Shown here piece by piece: positions 23,048-35,039 of a stretch of 64,000 nucleotides of DNA (position 1 is the first letter of the stretch; every line of letters begins with the position of its first letter). The notes under the pieces were generated by a model. The model had not been told where the DNA came from and did no database searches. It was given only the letters and a program-made list of their open reading frames with translations. The translations under genes and the position numbers were made by a program. The stretch comes from Austropuccinia psidii (lineage: Eukaryota; Basidiomycota; Pucciniomycetes; Pucciniales; Sphaerophragmiaceae): positions 21,726,975-21,790,974 of the forward strand of contig JALGQZ010000011.1 in assembly GCA_023105745.1 (NCBI GenBank), written 5' to 3'.

Positions 23048-23639
23048 GATAAAAGCATCAATTTGGTAGGTTGAAAAAGATGTGGAGATGATTTAATGTC
23101 AAAAGTGGCTGTTTTTTTTTTTTGGAAAAGATGGAATTTGGTGTCAAAAAATTGAGTTTTTGAGGTGTGATTTTTCAAATTGCCAATAATTCATTGTGTT
23201 ATTTGGGTCAAAAAAAGCTGAGTGTTTTGTGTGTGGTATATGGTAGCTTTGAGTGGGGCTATTTTTTCTAATTTCATAAATATATAGTACATATGTAGAT
23301 CTTTCCTAAAATTAATACAAAGGTTTTTTTTATAAAAATAGGAATTTTAAAAAGAAATAAATTATCTTTTTTTTTGAAAAGTAATATTTTATTCAAGTTT
23401 ATTATTCTTATTATTTTTTTGGAAAAGATTAATTTGAGTTTCTTTGTTTTTGATCAGTTGAAATTTAGTTAAATTAGTGGTTTATTTGAATGCATAAGAT
23501 ATTTCCATTTACTTTAGTGATATTTTGATTTTTTTTTTTTAAAAAATATTTAGCTTATCAAACTTTTAAAACGTCATATGGTCTTCAAAAATCTGACATG
23601 TCAACTTGATTTTTCTAAAAACCTTTGAGGTTTTCCAGT
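23048..23639. other. AT-rich DNA with poly-T tracts
   Basis: Long T runs and no ORF. It ends where the CpG-containing host region begins. Confidence 0.6.
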
Positions 23640-24469
23640 TGGCAGCGGTTTCTGCAGCCAAGCCAAGCAAACAGTCTTGCTTGAGTACTTCAAAATTAAA
23701 TCTCACCTTGAGCCAATTTATGCAAATTCAGCACTTCCATGCAATACGATATCCATTTTAGCTTGGAGAACCACTTCTTGACCGCTCTTGTAAATTGACC
23801 TCAGTCTATAAATTCTCTTGGCCGTCGCTTGACTTTCTCTGCGCCGTCTCTTGACCGTCTCTTGACCGTCTGTTGACCTTCTCAGGCCTCACAATTATCA
23901 AGTAAGTAAAGTCTCTTCCGCCTTTTCTAAATCCTTGCTCGTTGGTGGCAAGAAAATGATGAGCAATCAGCATCCCAGAATAATTCTGTTGCAATCCTTC
24001 TGAGAACCTACTCAAACTGATGTACACTCAACCTGGATGTCATTGAAAATGCGTCTGATCTTGTCTGCCTCCAACACGATTTCGGCTAGTCTCACTTTAT
24101 ACCAAGTTTTACTAATTGGTTTTGTTTCTCTTCAGCTGGCTCCCATTCAATCCGCCCAATTGGCAGTCGTCGAAATCATCCAACGAGCTATTTTTATCAT
24201 CCTGGTCCTTGCAGGCTTCCATGCCCAGCTCTTGTTACATTTAGTTGCCTTGGCACGAGGTCAAGCTCTTGCTTGATGTTTGTTTTGTAAATTATTATCG
24301 TCTTGATCATCTCCAGAATTTCATGTCTTTGCAATGTAGATGCACTCTCATCAGATTTTCGTCAATCGGCTCATCAGAGAGCACAACTTTGCGTACTCGC
24401 CTGTTTATTGCGCATCATTTTCTAGAGTGTCTCAGTAATCTCCCCGAAAATTGACATTCTTGTCAACAA
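23640..24469 (+). promoter_or_regulatory. 5' region of the RraA-family gene
   Basis: Base use changes here: CpG becomes common and C-rich words appear. At 23770-23885 the word TTGACC(GTC) recurs about six times (for example CTTGACCGTCTC twice, then TTGACCTTC), a short irregular repeat that could hold regulator sites. Short ORFs on both strands (23806-24027 minus, 24037-24276 plus) show no known domain. An untranslated first exon may lie here but cannot be placed. Confidence 0.45.
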
Positions 24470-24617
24470 GTCCTCTGAGCACTTATCGAATCATCCTCCA
24501 GGTCCACTCTGCTTCATCCAAGCCAACAATGAGCACCAAGCGAGTCCTCTGAGCACTTATCGAATCATCCTCCAGGTCCACTCTGCTTTATCCAAGCCAA
24601 CAATGAGCACCAAGCGA
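24470..24617 (+). repeat. 74-bp tandem duplication over the start codon
   Basis: Copy 1 is 24470-24543, copy 2 is 24544-24617, with a single difference (GCTTCA against GCTTTA). Each unit includes the leader, the ATG and the first codons (ATGAGCACCAAGCGA). Confidence 0.93.
24529..24552 (+). CDS. 7-codon upstream ORF created by the duplication
   Basis: The ATG of copy 1 opens a frame reading MSTKRVL and then TGA, because after the first codons it runs into copy 2 leader sequence. It lies 50 bp upstream of the main start. If the mRNA includes it, scanning ribosomes would meet this ATG first. The peptide equals the first seven residues of the real protein. Confidence 0.55.
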   Translation: MSTKRVL

Positions 24618-25779
24618 GTCCTCCCACAAATCATTTCAGGACTCGGCAGGTACTCCTCGTGTGAGGTAAGTCGTAAACTTTTCCACTCAAGCTTCCTAGT
24701 AAATTAGCCTAGCGTGCTGATTCCGACTTGCCGTTTCAATAATCCCATCTTACCTATCGCCCTTTCATTCCTGGGCAGGTCGCAGATGTCCTTATCAAGC
24801 TCAAATATCCTCACGGTGGCTACTTGCCTGACATCAATATCCAATCTTTCGCAGGTGATTCATCACAACTCAAGCTATGCGGTGAAGCATTTACTGTCGA
24901 GGTATGATCATCTTGCCAATTCCCAAGCGCAACATCATTCGTCACTTTCAATCACTCATACGCCTAATTGCAGATGGTATCAGCTTCAGATATTCAATCT
25001 CCAAAACCACAAGAGCACTACGTAAGAGAATCCTCCCAAGATAAATTTCTCGGTCACAAGCTAATTTACCAAGAAAGCATAGGTCGATGCTGCCCAAAAG
25101 GACTCCGTGATAGTCATTTCCAGCCCACCCAGTAAGTCTCATGCTTTTGAGTATTTTTTTGTGGCATGGAGTAAAAGAAACTCTAATTATTCCTCAGCAT
25201 CCATCTCCAATTATTCGTCAACACTCATCCTTTTTTTATTAATCGCATCATTTTAGATCTTAAGAACGCTGTTTGGGGCGGCTTAATGACTGCAAGGGCT
25301 AAGGTCAAGCAAGTAAAGGGTGTTGTAATCGATGGGCGTTGTCGCGATCTCGCAGAGCATAAGGAAGCAGCCTTTCCGGTGCGTGTCTCTTGCCTCACTG
25401 ACAATTGTAAAACTACTCCGGATATTGTCTTCAATTAAGCCTTTTATTTTCCATCGACCAGGTCTTTGCTCGTGGTCATTCTGTTCTTGGTCAATCAACC
25501 TTCACTCGGCCTGCCCGGTTGCAGGTTCCAGTCACCATTCATCCAACTCGTGATTTCTGGGACAAGAGTGAAACAATGCCAAGTTTCTCTCCGGTTCAAG
25601 TGTATCCTTACGACGTCATTTTAGCTGATCAAGATGGTGTTGTTGTCATATCAAAAGAAGTGGCAGAAACGGTGCTTGAACTCTGCGCCCAACACGCCGA
25701 AGTCGATAGGAAATGTCTCGAAGCTCTCAAAGCCGGTGAAAAAATCGAGGATACATTTAAAAAGTTTCGTTTGAAATGA
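24603..25779 (+). CDS. RraA / 4-hydroxy-4-methyl-2-oxoglutarate aldolase family protein, six exons
   Basis: Exons 24603-24665, 24779-24901, 24974-25021, 25083-25131, 25257-25378 and 25462-25779 join with GT-AG introns of 61-125 bp into 240 codons plus stop without a frame break. Early in the protein is VADVLIKLKYPHGGYLPDIN, the N-terminal signature of eukaryotic RraA-like proteins. WGGLMTARAK (residues 101-110) and DGRCRDLAEH (120-129) follow; Gly103, Arg124, Asp125 and Glu128 fit the G-x20-R-D-x2-E/D motif of HMG/CHA aldolases, where Arg and Asp bind substrate and metal. Near the end ILADQDGVVVISKEV is also typical. Bacterial relatives cleave HMG or oxaloacetate to pyruvate; the role in fungi is not settled. 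The start is the ATG of copy 2 of the 74-bp repeat. It is the only apparently intact host gene in the window. Confidence 0.93.
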
Positions 25780-28700
25780 CCTCCTCATAAACGACTACGT
25801 TAGAGCCTTTACATTGCTTCAACAGAAGTTTTGCTGTAGCTGGGCGAAAGGCCAGCCAGTATTCAGGTTGTTAAAGCTTGAATATCAGGGTTTTCGCCTG
25901 ATTTTGCTTTTTGTATTTCTAGATCATTATGAATTAAATAAACCTGATGGCGAAAAAATAGATAGCACTAAAGATATGCATCTATATACTTTATTGAAAA
26001 CTAGTAGACACTTGACATCTAGCAAAAAAGTCAAACAAATATCAGAAATCAATGAAAGCCCATGCATTGTTTCAACTCAAAAAGTAAAATTGAAAACGAG
26101 CCTTTAGATATTAATACAAAAAATTATTGCCAAACTTAATTCTTTTTTCCCATTTTTTAATCAAATAAAAACCATTTATTTAAATTCCATAGTTGAAATC
26201 GAATTTTGTGGGTTTTTTTATTATGAATTTTCTGATTTAATTGAAAAAAAATGATTAAAGTCAGAGTTGTTTTTCAACACCAAAAGAAAAAATTAAAATA
26301 AAATATTGGGTATTAGGAAGGTCCTAAAAGTGGGTAAAAAATAACAAGGAAAAAAAATAACAAAAATTGGAAATTATACATAGAATTAAAAAAAAACTCA
26401 TATTAATTAATTGTTTCAAATTTTCAAACTCAATTAATTGTAACTCAAAAACACTATTAATCAACTAAATTTCAGGAATTTTTTTTTAACACTCAGTTGT
26501 TTTTCTTTTCATACCTCCACCATCAGTAATTTTTTTCAAGTAAAATATTTCTTTCATTCCTTCATGATATCTCACAATCAAGTGATATTTGTTCTTTTGT
26601 CTAAAAAAAATTATCTGTAGGTTCCCCACACTAATTGTTCTTTTCTTTTCAAATTATTGGGTGGATTATTTAATAGTATGTCTTTTTTTCTCAGTAATTC
26701 ATTTGCTTTCATTTATCATAAAGAAATTCCATCATTATCAACTCTTTCACCATCAGTATAAAAGAAAAATTGAAACATTATAAACATAATCTTCTTAACA
26801 AAAAAGCATTTACCACTCCATAACCATCATCACTATCATCATTAGTAATAACCATCATCCACCCTGTTCTCATTATCTTCATTACTCTCCACCCATTCTC
26901 AAAAGAATATGAAAAGATCCCAAATCAGTTTTGATGTTATTGGAGATGTTTTCTGATTAATTCAATTACAAATCAAGTCAGAATAACTTCAAAATCAATT
27001 TTAACCCTTTCTTTTTTTATTTTTGATCAGAAAATGATATATGTCTGTTTTTTTAAATATTATTATTTTTTTAAATAAATTGAACAATCAGATCTATTTT
27101 ATATTTTCTTATCATCAAACATCTTAAATGGATACAAATAGAAAAATTATATTTATAAAAGATTTCTTATTTTTTATATAGATAAAAGGTATAAAATAAT
27201 TAACCATTTTTTTTGAAATAATAAATGATGATAGATATTACTCATCATCATCATCCTTAAATTTCACAAAGAAAATTACTTTTCGGATTTTTTATTTAAA
27301 TAATTTATAATTAATATATACATTATAAATTTAATCATCATTTTTTTTAAGTTTATTAATAAGGTGGATGATGATTTATATCAATTTAAATTATCATCAA
27401 GTGTTGAATTTTGGTTTTCTTCTCATCATAATCAATTTGCTTATTTAACTTTCAGATCAGCAGGAATATCATCATGTTGATTCAATTTCCCATTTTTCTA
27501 GAAAGCTAAGAAAATATATCACTTATTCATTTTCTTCAATTTCTCTAGGGGTGGAACGAATTGGGAGGTTATTATTTGTTTTTAAATAATAAATTATGAT
27601 AAATATTAAAACTTTCCTCCCAATTTAATATAATTCAATTATTTTATATTCTTTATTTCAATTATCAATGTTGATGAAATGTATTAAACTCACACATCAT
27701 CATTTTAATTTTAGAAATAATAAATGAAACAAAATTATCATCTCTATGAGGTTGAATAATCATCCATTAATTTAATTTTTTACTATAGTTTTTTTTTCAA
27801 AGCATCATGAATTTCCTCATGTTTTTTCAATTTTGAATCTTTCAAATCATTATGAACACAAAAAAGAAACTAGTTGAAATATTTTAATTATTCATTTTTT
27901 TCTTATCACTATAGGGGTATAATTATTTAGGCTTTTATTGTAATATTTTATATTTCCATACTTGCCTAGGAATCTAAAATTAAAACAGAAAGATTAATCT
28001 TCAAATAAAAGTATTTTCCCCGTACCATTCAATCATTGTTTTAATAAAAATACTTCTCCAATTATTTTCAAGAATCATTTAAAGTTTTCTAATTATGGCA
28101 TGGTTCCACCAAACCCAATTTTAGTCCTTAGTGGAATGCTGAAAAATCATTTGATTATAATTTCTTCCAATCCACTTGTTCATAGTTTGAATTAATTTCA
28201 TGATGGTATGAATCCAATAAAGCCAATTTTAGTCCATCATCAAGTGCTTCAAATTCCTCAAGAACCTTCTTTCAATATGAATTCATACACCTCACCCACT
28301 AGATAACACAGATGTAAACATAATATTTCAAGAGATTCCCGCAATATATGTTTAACAAAACATGAAAAATTAAATTATATTACTGGTTTATCAATAAGAC
28401 TAAATGAATTTATAAGCTCATGTATTATGCTTCCAGAAATAACTCCACACATAAAAATACATATGTCTTAATTAATAAGAACATTCTATCAATATTACCT
28501 TTTATACCTTTTATAGTCAATTTGTTGTATCAGGCATCCTCAATATTTCCAGCTATCAATAATTGATCATAATTTATGTATAGAAATTAAACAATAACAG
28601 ACACAACCTAACAAAATATAAAAGTATTTTGGAAGGGATTATTAGAAGTGTTGGGTTTAGACAGGAATCTGATTAAGGCAAATCATCTGGGGTATATTAA

Positions 28701-29277
28701 AGAAAACCAGGTTTAAGAATTAAATAAATTGAAGAAGATGCTAATGAATGGAACCAGAGAAAGGAATTTTATAATTTCATAGAATCAAGAATTTCCATTC
28801 TTATTCAAATTTTCCCATGACAAAAATAAAACAATTATGAATGAACAAAGCCTTCCCAGATTTAGTAAAACTGAATGGACCACAAAGATGAATTTGAATC
28901 ATTCTGAAATTATGTCATCACCAAGAATGAATTCCATAATGAGTTTCAATATAATTAAAATTATATTAATGCATGGACATATGGAATTTTATCCATTATT
29001 CAAAAAGTGGCTTTCTTTAAGTCTAAAATCCATTAGAATAAACTGGCCAGGGACTTCATTTTCATTATATGAAGCTTAAAATAGAATTTTACAAAAAACT
29101 AGGAATAATAAAAGACAAAAAACTAGGAATAATGAAAGTACTTTGGAAAAAATTGGAAATATTAAATAAAATCACAAAGCTTCAAATTTAATTAAAAGTA
29201 ATCAATGGGTTACCAATTCTGAATTCTCATTTAAAGCTAAAAGAAAGGTATTTTATATTCTTAAATTTATTTATATT
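25780..29277. other. AT-rich intergenic DNA, no gene recognised
   Basis: The first 330 bp probably include the 3' untranslated part of the RraA gene; an ORF at 25814-26107 has no known domain. The rest is AT-rich with many ATCATC/TGATGA words (for example 26820-26870 and 27230-27260). An ORF at 28837-29079 has no motif I recognise. A 24-bp unit, ACAAAAAACTAGGAATAATA plus four bases, is repeated in tandem at 29091-29138. Confidence 0.5.
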
Positions 29278-31209
29278 TGTAAGGTTTGACTATGAAACAA
29301 TAAGTCAATATTACAAATATTTTACTTATTGTACTATTAATGCCCTTATTAATTTAATACATGAAATAAAGAATAATTATAATTATGGCATAAAATTACT
29401 ATATTATTAAATAAATATAAAAAAAATAAATATATTAACATATAATAATTAATATATTGAAAGCTCTTTATTATTGTTACCAAAAAATAATAAAGGCATA
29501 GAAAATTGTTTTTTAATAAAAAAAATCAATAAAAATAATATTACTAATATTAAGGTTATAAATTAATATAAATACTATTCATATAAATTATAGAATTATT
29601 AAAGTAATAATGGAGAAAAATTATTATAATAAGACAAATAACCTACTTTTAATTCTTAATATAATAATTTTGAATAATTTTATGCCTAAAGAATTTAAAT
29701 ACAACTTATTTAAATTGTATTTACAAAATAAAATAAAAGAACTTACAAATATTCTAAATTTTACCTGGAAAATGAGATTTTATAGAGAAATTTAGTAAAA
29801 ACAATTAAACAAATAGAGTAATAATTTCAAGATTGATTATTATAATAAACATTACCTTTGGTCTTTGATAATATAAATGATTTATATATAAAGAATAAAT
29901 AACTTACCTTTTTATTTATTGTTTTATTGTTTTTGATGCATTTGAGGGGGAAATAGAGTAAAAAGGGCTCTATTTATAGTAAATTACTCCCTTATAGAGT
30001 TCAGAGGGCTTCTAGTAGACTTGTGCTGATGGTATCCACTGTAATGAATTATTATTTTAAGGTTTAGTGATGATTATGTCATAATTAAACCATCTTATCT
30101 CATTATTATGCCATTATTTAGACTTATCACTATAGCTCTAATTTTGATGACATCATAGGCTTGGAACAAGCGTAAACTTTGATAATCATATTAGTATTAA
30201 TAATAAACTAATAGTATTCACCAGTTTTATCACTTATATAACTGTTAAAATTAAAATAAGATTACAGTTAGTGATCATAAATGATCAATTTGAAGCTTCA
30301 ACTTTGATCTTAAGGACTTTTGATTTATAAATGATACAGCCATTTGGAGAGTGAATTCTGATAGCTTTGAATGTCCTTATTGAACTTTCAAGAGAATTTC
30401 ATTACATTATCAAAACTCTATTTTTGATGATTTTTCTTGTATCTTATCTTTCCTGTCAAAATTCAATATTTTAAACTTCAAGCCATGATTTCAGGGGGTT
30501 TTACCTTGAATATTATGATAAGAAATACCTCATTCTTCACTTATTTACTAGTAGAGCCTGGATATCCACTTAATTTTAAGTTTGGACCACTTTCTCAAAA
30601 AAGTGGTCAACAGCTCTAGCAATTTTGTTCAATAAACCCTTTCAAGTTATAACCTTGCTTATAGCTTGTCAAACAAAGTTCATATCAGTGTACTTACAGT
30701 AATTTCATGTTAGCTTGTTTTTTTGGTTGAACTCTATATCATGTATATCTAAAGAGATATTAGCTAAAAAACATGAAGGTATGCACTGACCAAAAAAGTG
30801 CATATATTCAGCTTAATTCCTTAAGTATTAACTTTAGAGAAATGACATAATATTGTTTGATGTGTATGGTTTCATGGGGAATTGAATTGTGCAAGTTATT
30901 TCACATGTTTTTTCATTGGTTTCTGAGATAAATAAGGATTTTTGTCTTTTTATGGCATTTTTAGCTTATTACTCATTAGTTATTGACTTTACAGATATTC
31001 CATAAAAATGATATATGTGTGTTTTATCATGGGGAATCTAATGGTGTAATTCATTTCACATGTTTACTCATCAGAGTCTAAGTGAATTCAGAATTTATTC
31101 TTTTTTATGGTATTTTGACTAGTCTTTGAGATAATTATTATAAGTATAATTATTACAGAAATTTTGTTGCAACCATTTTGGATATGTGGTCATATCTCAA
31201 AGGCTCACA
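29278..31209 (-). repeat. Gy4 3' LTR
   Basis: Plus-strand start TGTAAGGTTTGACTATG, end AAGGCTCACA; 1932 bp, about 210 bp longer than its partner. The element's purine-rich tract (minus strand GGTGTTAGGGAA) lies just inside at 31210-31222. A small ORF at 29610-29795 lies in LTR sequence. Confidence 0.9.
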
Positions 31210-31407
31210 TTCCCTAACACCAAAAAAAAGATTGTACTACAATCTGATATAGTTAATGAGGGTATCATTCACCGTCCTACCTCTTCATTATACGTTCTTA
31301 GTCTTGAAGCTCAATAATGCTCAACTCTTTTATTATTTAGGTCTTCTTTTATGTCTCAACCTTCTTAGTAGTTGATTAGAATTAGTTATATCTTTCTCAA
31401 GTAGCCA

Positions 31408-31836
31408 TTAATCCTCTTGAGTTGGGTTTCTATACCTTAAAAGGTATTCCCTTTTCTTTTTGTTTCTTGTCCTTCTTTCTTTACAGACTTTTACAATTTT
31501 CTTTTCTTCTCCTTCTTCTAGAGGGGCAATTTCAAGTGGGGGTTTATTTCTTAGTGGAAATAATTCTTTGTCACTTGAGCTGTAAGGTTTCATCAGACTT
31601 ACAGGGAAAGCTGGGTGTTTGTTCATAAACTCACCTGTTAGCTTTAATTGCACAGAATTAGGTCCATGTAGTTCTTTTATCATAAATGTTCCTGAAAAGG
31701 AATCTTTCAATTTATTTAGGCCTTTGATATTATTCAACTTCAGAGTTGATATTAAGACAAAGTCTCCTACTTTAAAGTAAGGTGGCTTATGAATTTTATC
31801 CCATCTCTCTTTTGCATATTTAAAAGAGTCTTGCAT
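31408..31836 (-). pseudogene. Gy4 integrase C-terminus with chromodomain-like tail
   Basis: The open piece starts with YAKERWDKIHKPPYFKVGDF and continues with FSGTFMIKELHGPNSVQLKL and HPAFPVSLMKPY, the GPY/F-type module. The end, VCKERRTRNKKKREYLLRYR and NPTQED, has the spacing of a chromodomain (eYLVRY...ED.W), followed by a stop where Gy2 reads EDEWLPEKDI. Domain order and length equal those in Gy2. Confidence 0.8.
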
Positions 31837-31839
31837 CCA

Positions 31840-32640
31840 TCTGTTTTAATGATGTCTTGCTTTGTCAAGCATTATTTTAGAACTGCTTGCTATTAGATGT
31901 ATATCCACTAAGTCCTTTTTGAGGGTATCACAAGGAAGTCTTGGATTACACCCTTTTTCTAACATTTCTGGTTTTTTGACAGTTGAAGAATGGATTGATG
32001 TTTTATATGCCAGTTCAAGAGCTGGTATTAATTTACACCAATAATGGGTAAAACCATCAGAATCTTTGAATTCTAGTCCATAAGCACAGAATCTTCTGAT
32101 CATGTCTTCTAAGGTCTGTATCATTCTTTATGCTAGACCATCAGCTTTAGGGTGGTAAGCTGTTGAGAATGATAAATTTGTTCCAAACAGGTTATGGAGG
32201 TCTGTCCATATTTCTGAAGTGAATTTTGGGTCCCTGTCACTTATGATATTTTGGAATAAGCCTGTGTGGCTGATAAACCTATTCCATATTATTATGGATG
32301 TGTCCATAGCTGTGTCATATTTATGACATGGTAGGAACATTGGAGGCTTTCTGTATCTATCAACCAGTACTAGGCATGAATTAAAACTCCTGTCTCCTCC
32401 TGGAGGTAAGGCTGTTACCCAATCCATATGAACTATTTCCCATGGGGATTTTGGTTCTTGGATTTGGATCATCATTCCATATTTTTCTCCTGTGGCTCTG
32501 TTTGCTTTTTGACATCTTTCACAGGTTTGGAATTCTTCTGCAACATGTTTTCTCCAGTTTGGCCACCAAGAGCAGGTTTTAAACCTTTCCAGTGTCCTAT
32601 CTTCTGAGAGATGTCCAGATTAAAAACTATCATGAAATTC
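31840..32640 (-). pseudogene. Gy4 integrase core
   Basis: From the zinc-binding CERCQKAN (about 32510) the frame passes WEIVHMDWVTALPPGG (first Asp) and IISDRDPKFTSEIW (second Asp) to HPKADGLA, then TAA, then RMIQTLEDMIRRF. In Gy2 the same place reads TDGLAERMIQ, so the stop replaces the catalytic Glu codon (32128-32130). The remaining core after the stop is open (31846-32124). Inactive. Confidence 0.88.
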
Positions 32641-33560
32641 ATGTAATATAGTATTTATCAAGGTTCTATCTGTTAAGGTCATAAAACATGTGTGCTTTGT
32701 CCTATGATAAAGTATTCCATCAAGGAGGTGGAATCTTCCTTCATCATATGCTTGTTTCCATATTTCATCTAGTTTGGATGAGAGTGATGGGTCTTTGCAG
32801 TCTTTCATCAGAATTTGACATAGGATATGACAGTTATTATCCATCTTATAGCTTTCTTTAACTTTATGAAAGAATTCTGTGCCAATATCTGTGACACATA
32901 TGCCTCCTATATGGTGCTCTTCCTGTGGTACCCATGCTGGGCTTTCAGGTGTATTTGCTAAAGCCCATCTACTAAGACCATCTGAATTTTTGTGAATATT
33001 TCCAGTTTCATCAACTATATTCATATTGAATCTATATTATTGGATAGAAATTTGCCATCTTAGCATATATCTATTTGGTGTTTTCATGTTTAACAAAGAT
33101 TTTACAGCATTAAAGTCTGTAATTAAATCAAATACTGAACCATCCAAATGATAAAATAATTTTTCTAAAGCCCACACTGAGGAAGGAAATTCCATTTGGT
33201 TGGATACATACCTTTCTTCTGTTGGCTTAATTTGTCTTTAAATGAAGCAAATTGGTCCTTCAACAGGTTTATCATTGATAATTTGTTTCTGGTGTAGTGT
33301 AGCACCTAATCCTTCTCCACAAGCCTCAATGTATAGTTTGAAAGGTAATTTCCAATCTGGCATTGGAAGAAATGGTGAATTTGTGAGGGCATCTTTCAAT
33401 TCCTCATATGCTTTGACTCTTTCTTCAGTAATTTCATAAACCACCTGTTGGTCACAGAGTTTATACAACGATTTGGCTATTTTTTCAAAGTCCTTTATAT
33501 GCTTTCTGTAGTAACCAGAAAATCCTAGAAATGATTGCATTTCTTTTTTGGTTTGGGGAA
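32620..33560 (-). pseudogene. Gy4 RNase H
   Basis: Pieces in different frames: 33238-33540 starts with [20 protein letters not shown] and continues to [20 protein letters not shown] and GPICFI. The middle is broken by stops. 32620-33024 includes [15 protein letters not shown], the usual end of the RNase H region (NaDgLSR), then the spacer to the integrase. It removed the RNA strand from the hybrid during reverse transcription. Confidence 0.85.
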
Positions 33561-34172
33561 CTGGTTTCTGTAGTACTGCTGCTTATTTGTTCTTATCTAT
33601 GCTCAAACTTAGTCCAGATACAACATGTCCTAGTGCTTTAACTTCACTATATACAAAATGACACTTTTTAAGGGAGATTTTCATATTTACTTGCACTATC
33701 TTTTGTAGTACCCTTTCTAGTCTTGTTAAGTGACTTTCCCAAGTTTTGAGCAAACTATGATATCATCAATATAGATAATTAGCCATCCTTCTGATAACTT
33801 TCCAGGAAATATGGTGTTCATCATACTTTGATAATGGGAAGGTGCATTTTTTGTACCAAATGGCATCCTTAAGTATTCATATATGCCACAGTGAACTATT
33901 ATCCTCAGTAGTTTCTTAGCATTGTATGTCAAGACATTTTGGTGAAATTCCTTTAGAGAATCCATGGCTATAATGAAGTTAGCCTGTGACAATTGTGTAA
34001 ATGTCTCATGAATTATGGTTATTGAATATCTGTCAGGGATAGTGTAGGTGTTTAGGGCTCTAAGGTCCCCTACCATCCTTTATTTTCCATTATGCCAAGT
34101 AAGAATGACAGGTGTAGTGACCTCTACCTTTTCATTATGTCCTACTTTCCTTAATACCACAAGGTGCCTTAA
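33560..34172 (-). pseudogene. Gy4 reverse transcriptase
   Basis: The open piece 33726-34076 has DLRALNTYTIPDRYSI, FIIAMDSLKEFHQN, YEYLRMPFGTKNAPSHYQSM and WLIIYIDDIIVCSK, so the catalytic YIDD box is intact, unlike in Gy2. Broken sequence on both sides carries the fingers (toward 34172) and the connection (toward 33560). Confidence 0.9.
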
Positions 34173-34920
34173 TCATTTGATGTGTACCTCTAAGGCTTCT
34201 CTAGCTCTTGGGCTAGCTGGGTAAGCTGGTCTTCTTAAAAGAGGTGGATAATGTTTTTCTAAATTAAGGATAATTTCTACTTCATGTCCACTAATGGCCC
34301 CTAGTGGCTCTTTTTCAGTTGCAAAGGCATTTTTATATTTAAATAAGAGGTCAATCAATTTTTCTTTCATTTTTTCTGTTAATTCTGGATTGAATTCTGC
34401 CTCTTTAAGTTGGTACCATATGAAAAAGTCTTTTTCTGGGTTTTTCTCTTCTTTTTTTATTACTGTAATTTGTTTTTTGTTATTTAAAAACCCCAATTTT
34501 TGCGTCTTATTGTCTCCTATGGTAAAATATCTGTCTTTTTGATTTGAGATATCTATGCAATAAATTGGCAAGTAATCATTTCCTAGTATAAAGTGGTTAC
34601 TAGTACAGTTTTCCATTACTACAAAATCTACTTTCACTCTTATACATTGTGAAGGGTGAGGAAAAATTGATGTTAAATCTATTATTCCAAGGGGCTTCAT
34701 GCTTTCAGTGGAACTACTCAATTTGACTCCTTGTATTGGTATAAGTTTTTCTTCCCAATCTGGTACAATTTATTATAAATAACATTTATCAACACATGTA
34801 CAGTATGCTCCTGTATCCAAGTTTACTTTTTCCTCTTGGTTCTCAACTATGACAATGCTTATACTTGACTTTCCAGCTGTATATCCCATTCCTTTTGCTG
34901 GTTTGGCTCTATACAGTTTG
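34173..34920 (-). pseudogene. Gy4 protease and pre-RT linker
   Basis: The protease active site reads VNLDTGAYCTCVDKCYL around 34820, followed by two stops. The open piece 34173-34721 carries the rest of the protease (VDFVVMENCTSNHFILGNDY) and the linker ELTEKMKEKLIDLLFKYKNA then KEPLGAISGHEVEIIL, which leads into RT ([20 protein letters not shown]). Same order as Gy2. Confidence 0.85.
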
Positions 34921-35039
34921 GCATCTTGTGTTTTTTTCAGGCTTGTATCAGATGTTCCAACTTGTGGTAAGCTTGAGTTAACATCTAATACTTCATATAT
35001 TAAATCAGTATTATTAATTTGTGCATTAATTATATTGAT

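Noticed and set aside
24037..24276. Hydrophobic plus-strand ORF upstream of the RraA gene
   Set aside because: No known domain, low-complexity Leu/Ile content, and it lies in the probable 5' region of the spliced gene.
25814..26107. ORF downstream of the RraA gene
   Set aside because: No recognisable motif and base use like non-coding AT-rich DNA; more likely 3' untranslated or intergenic.
26800..27300. ATCATC-rich stretches as a possible CRISPR or satellite array
   Set aside because: No regular unit or spacer pattern, only scattered trinucleotide words; the genome is eukaryotic.
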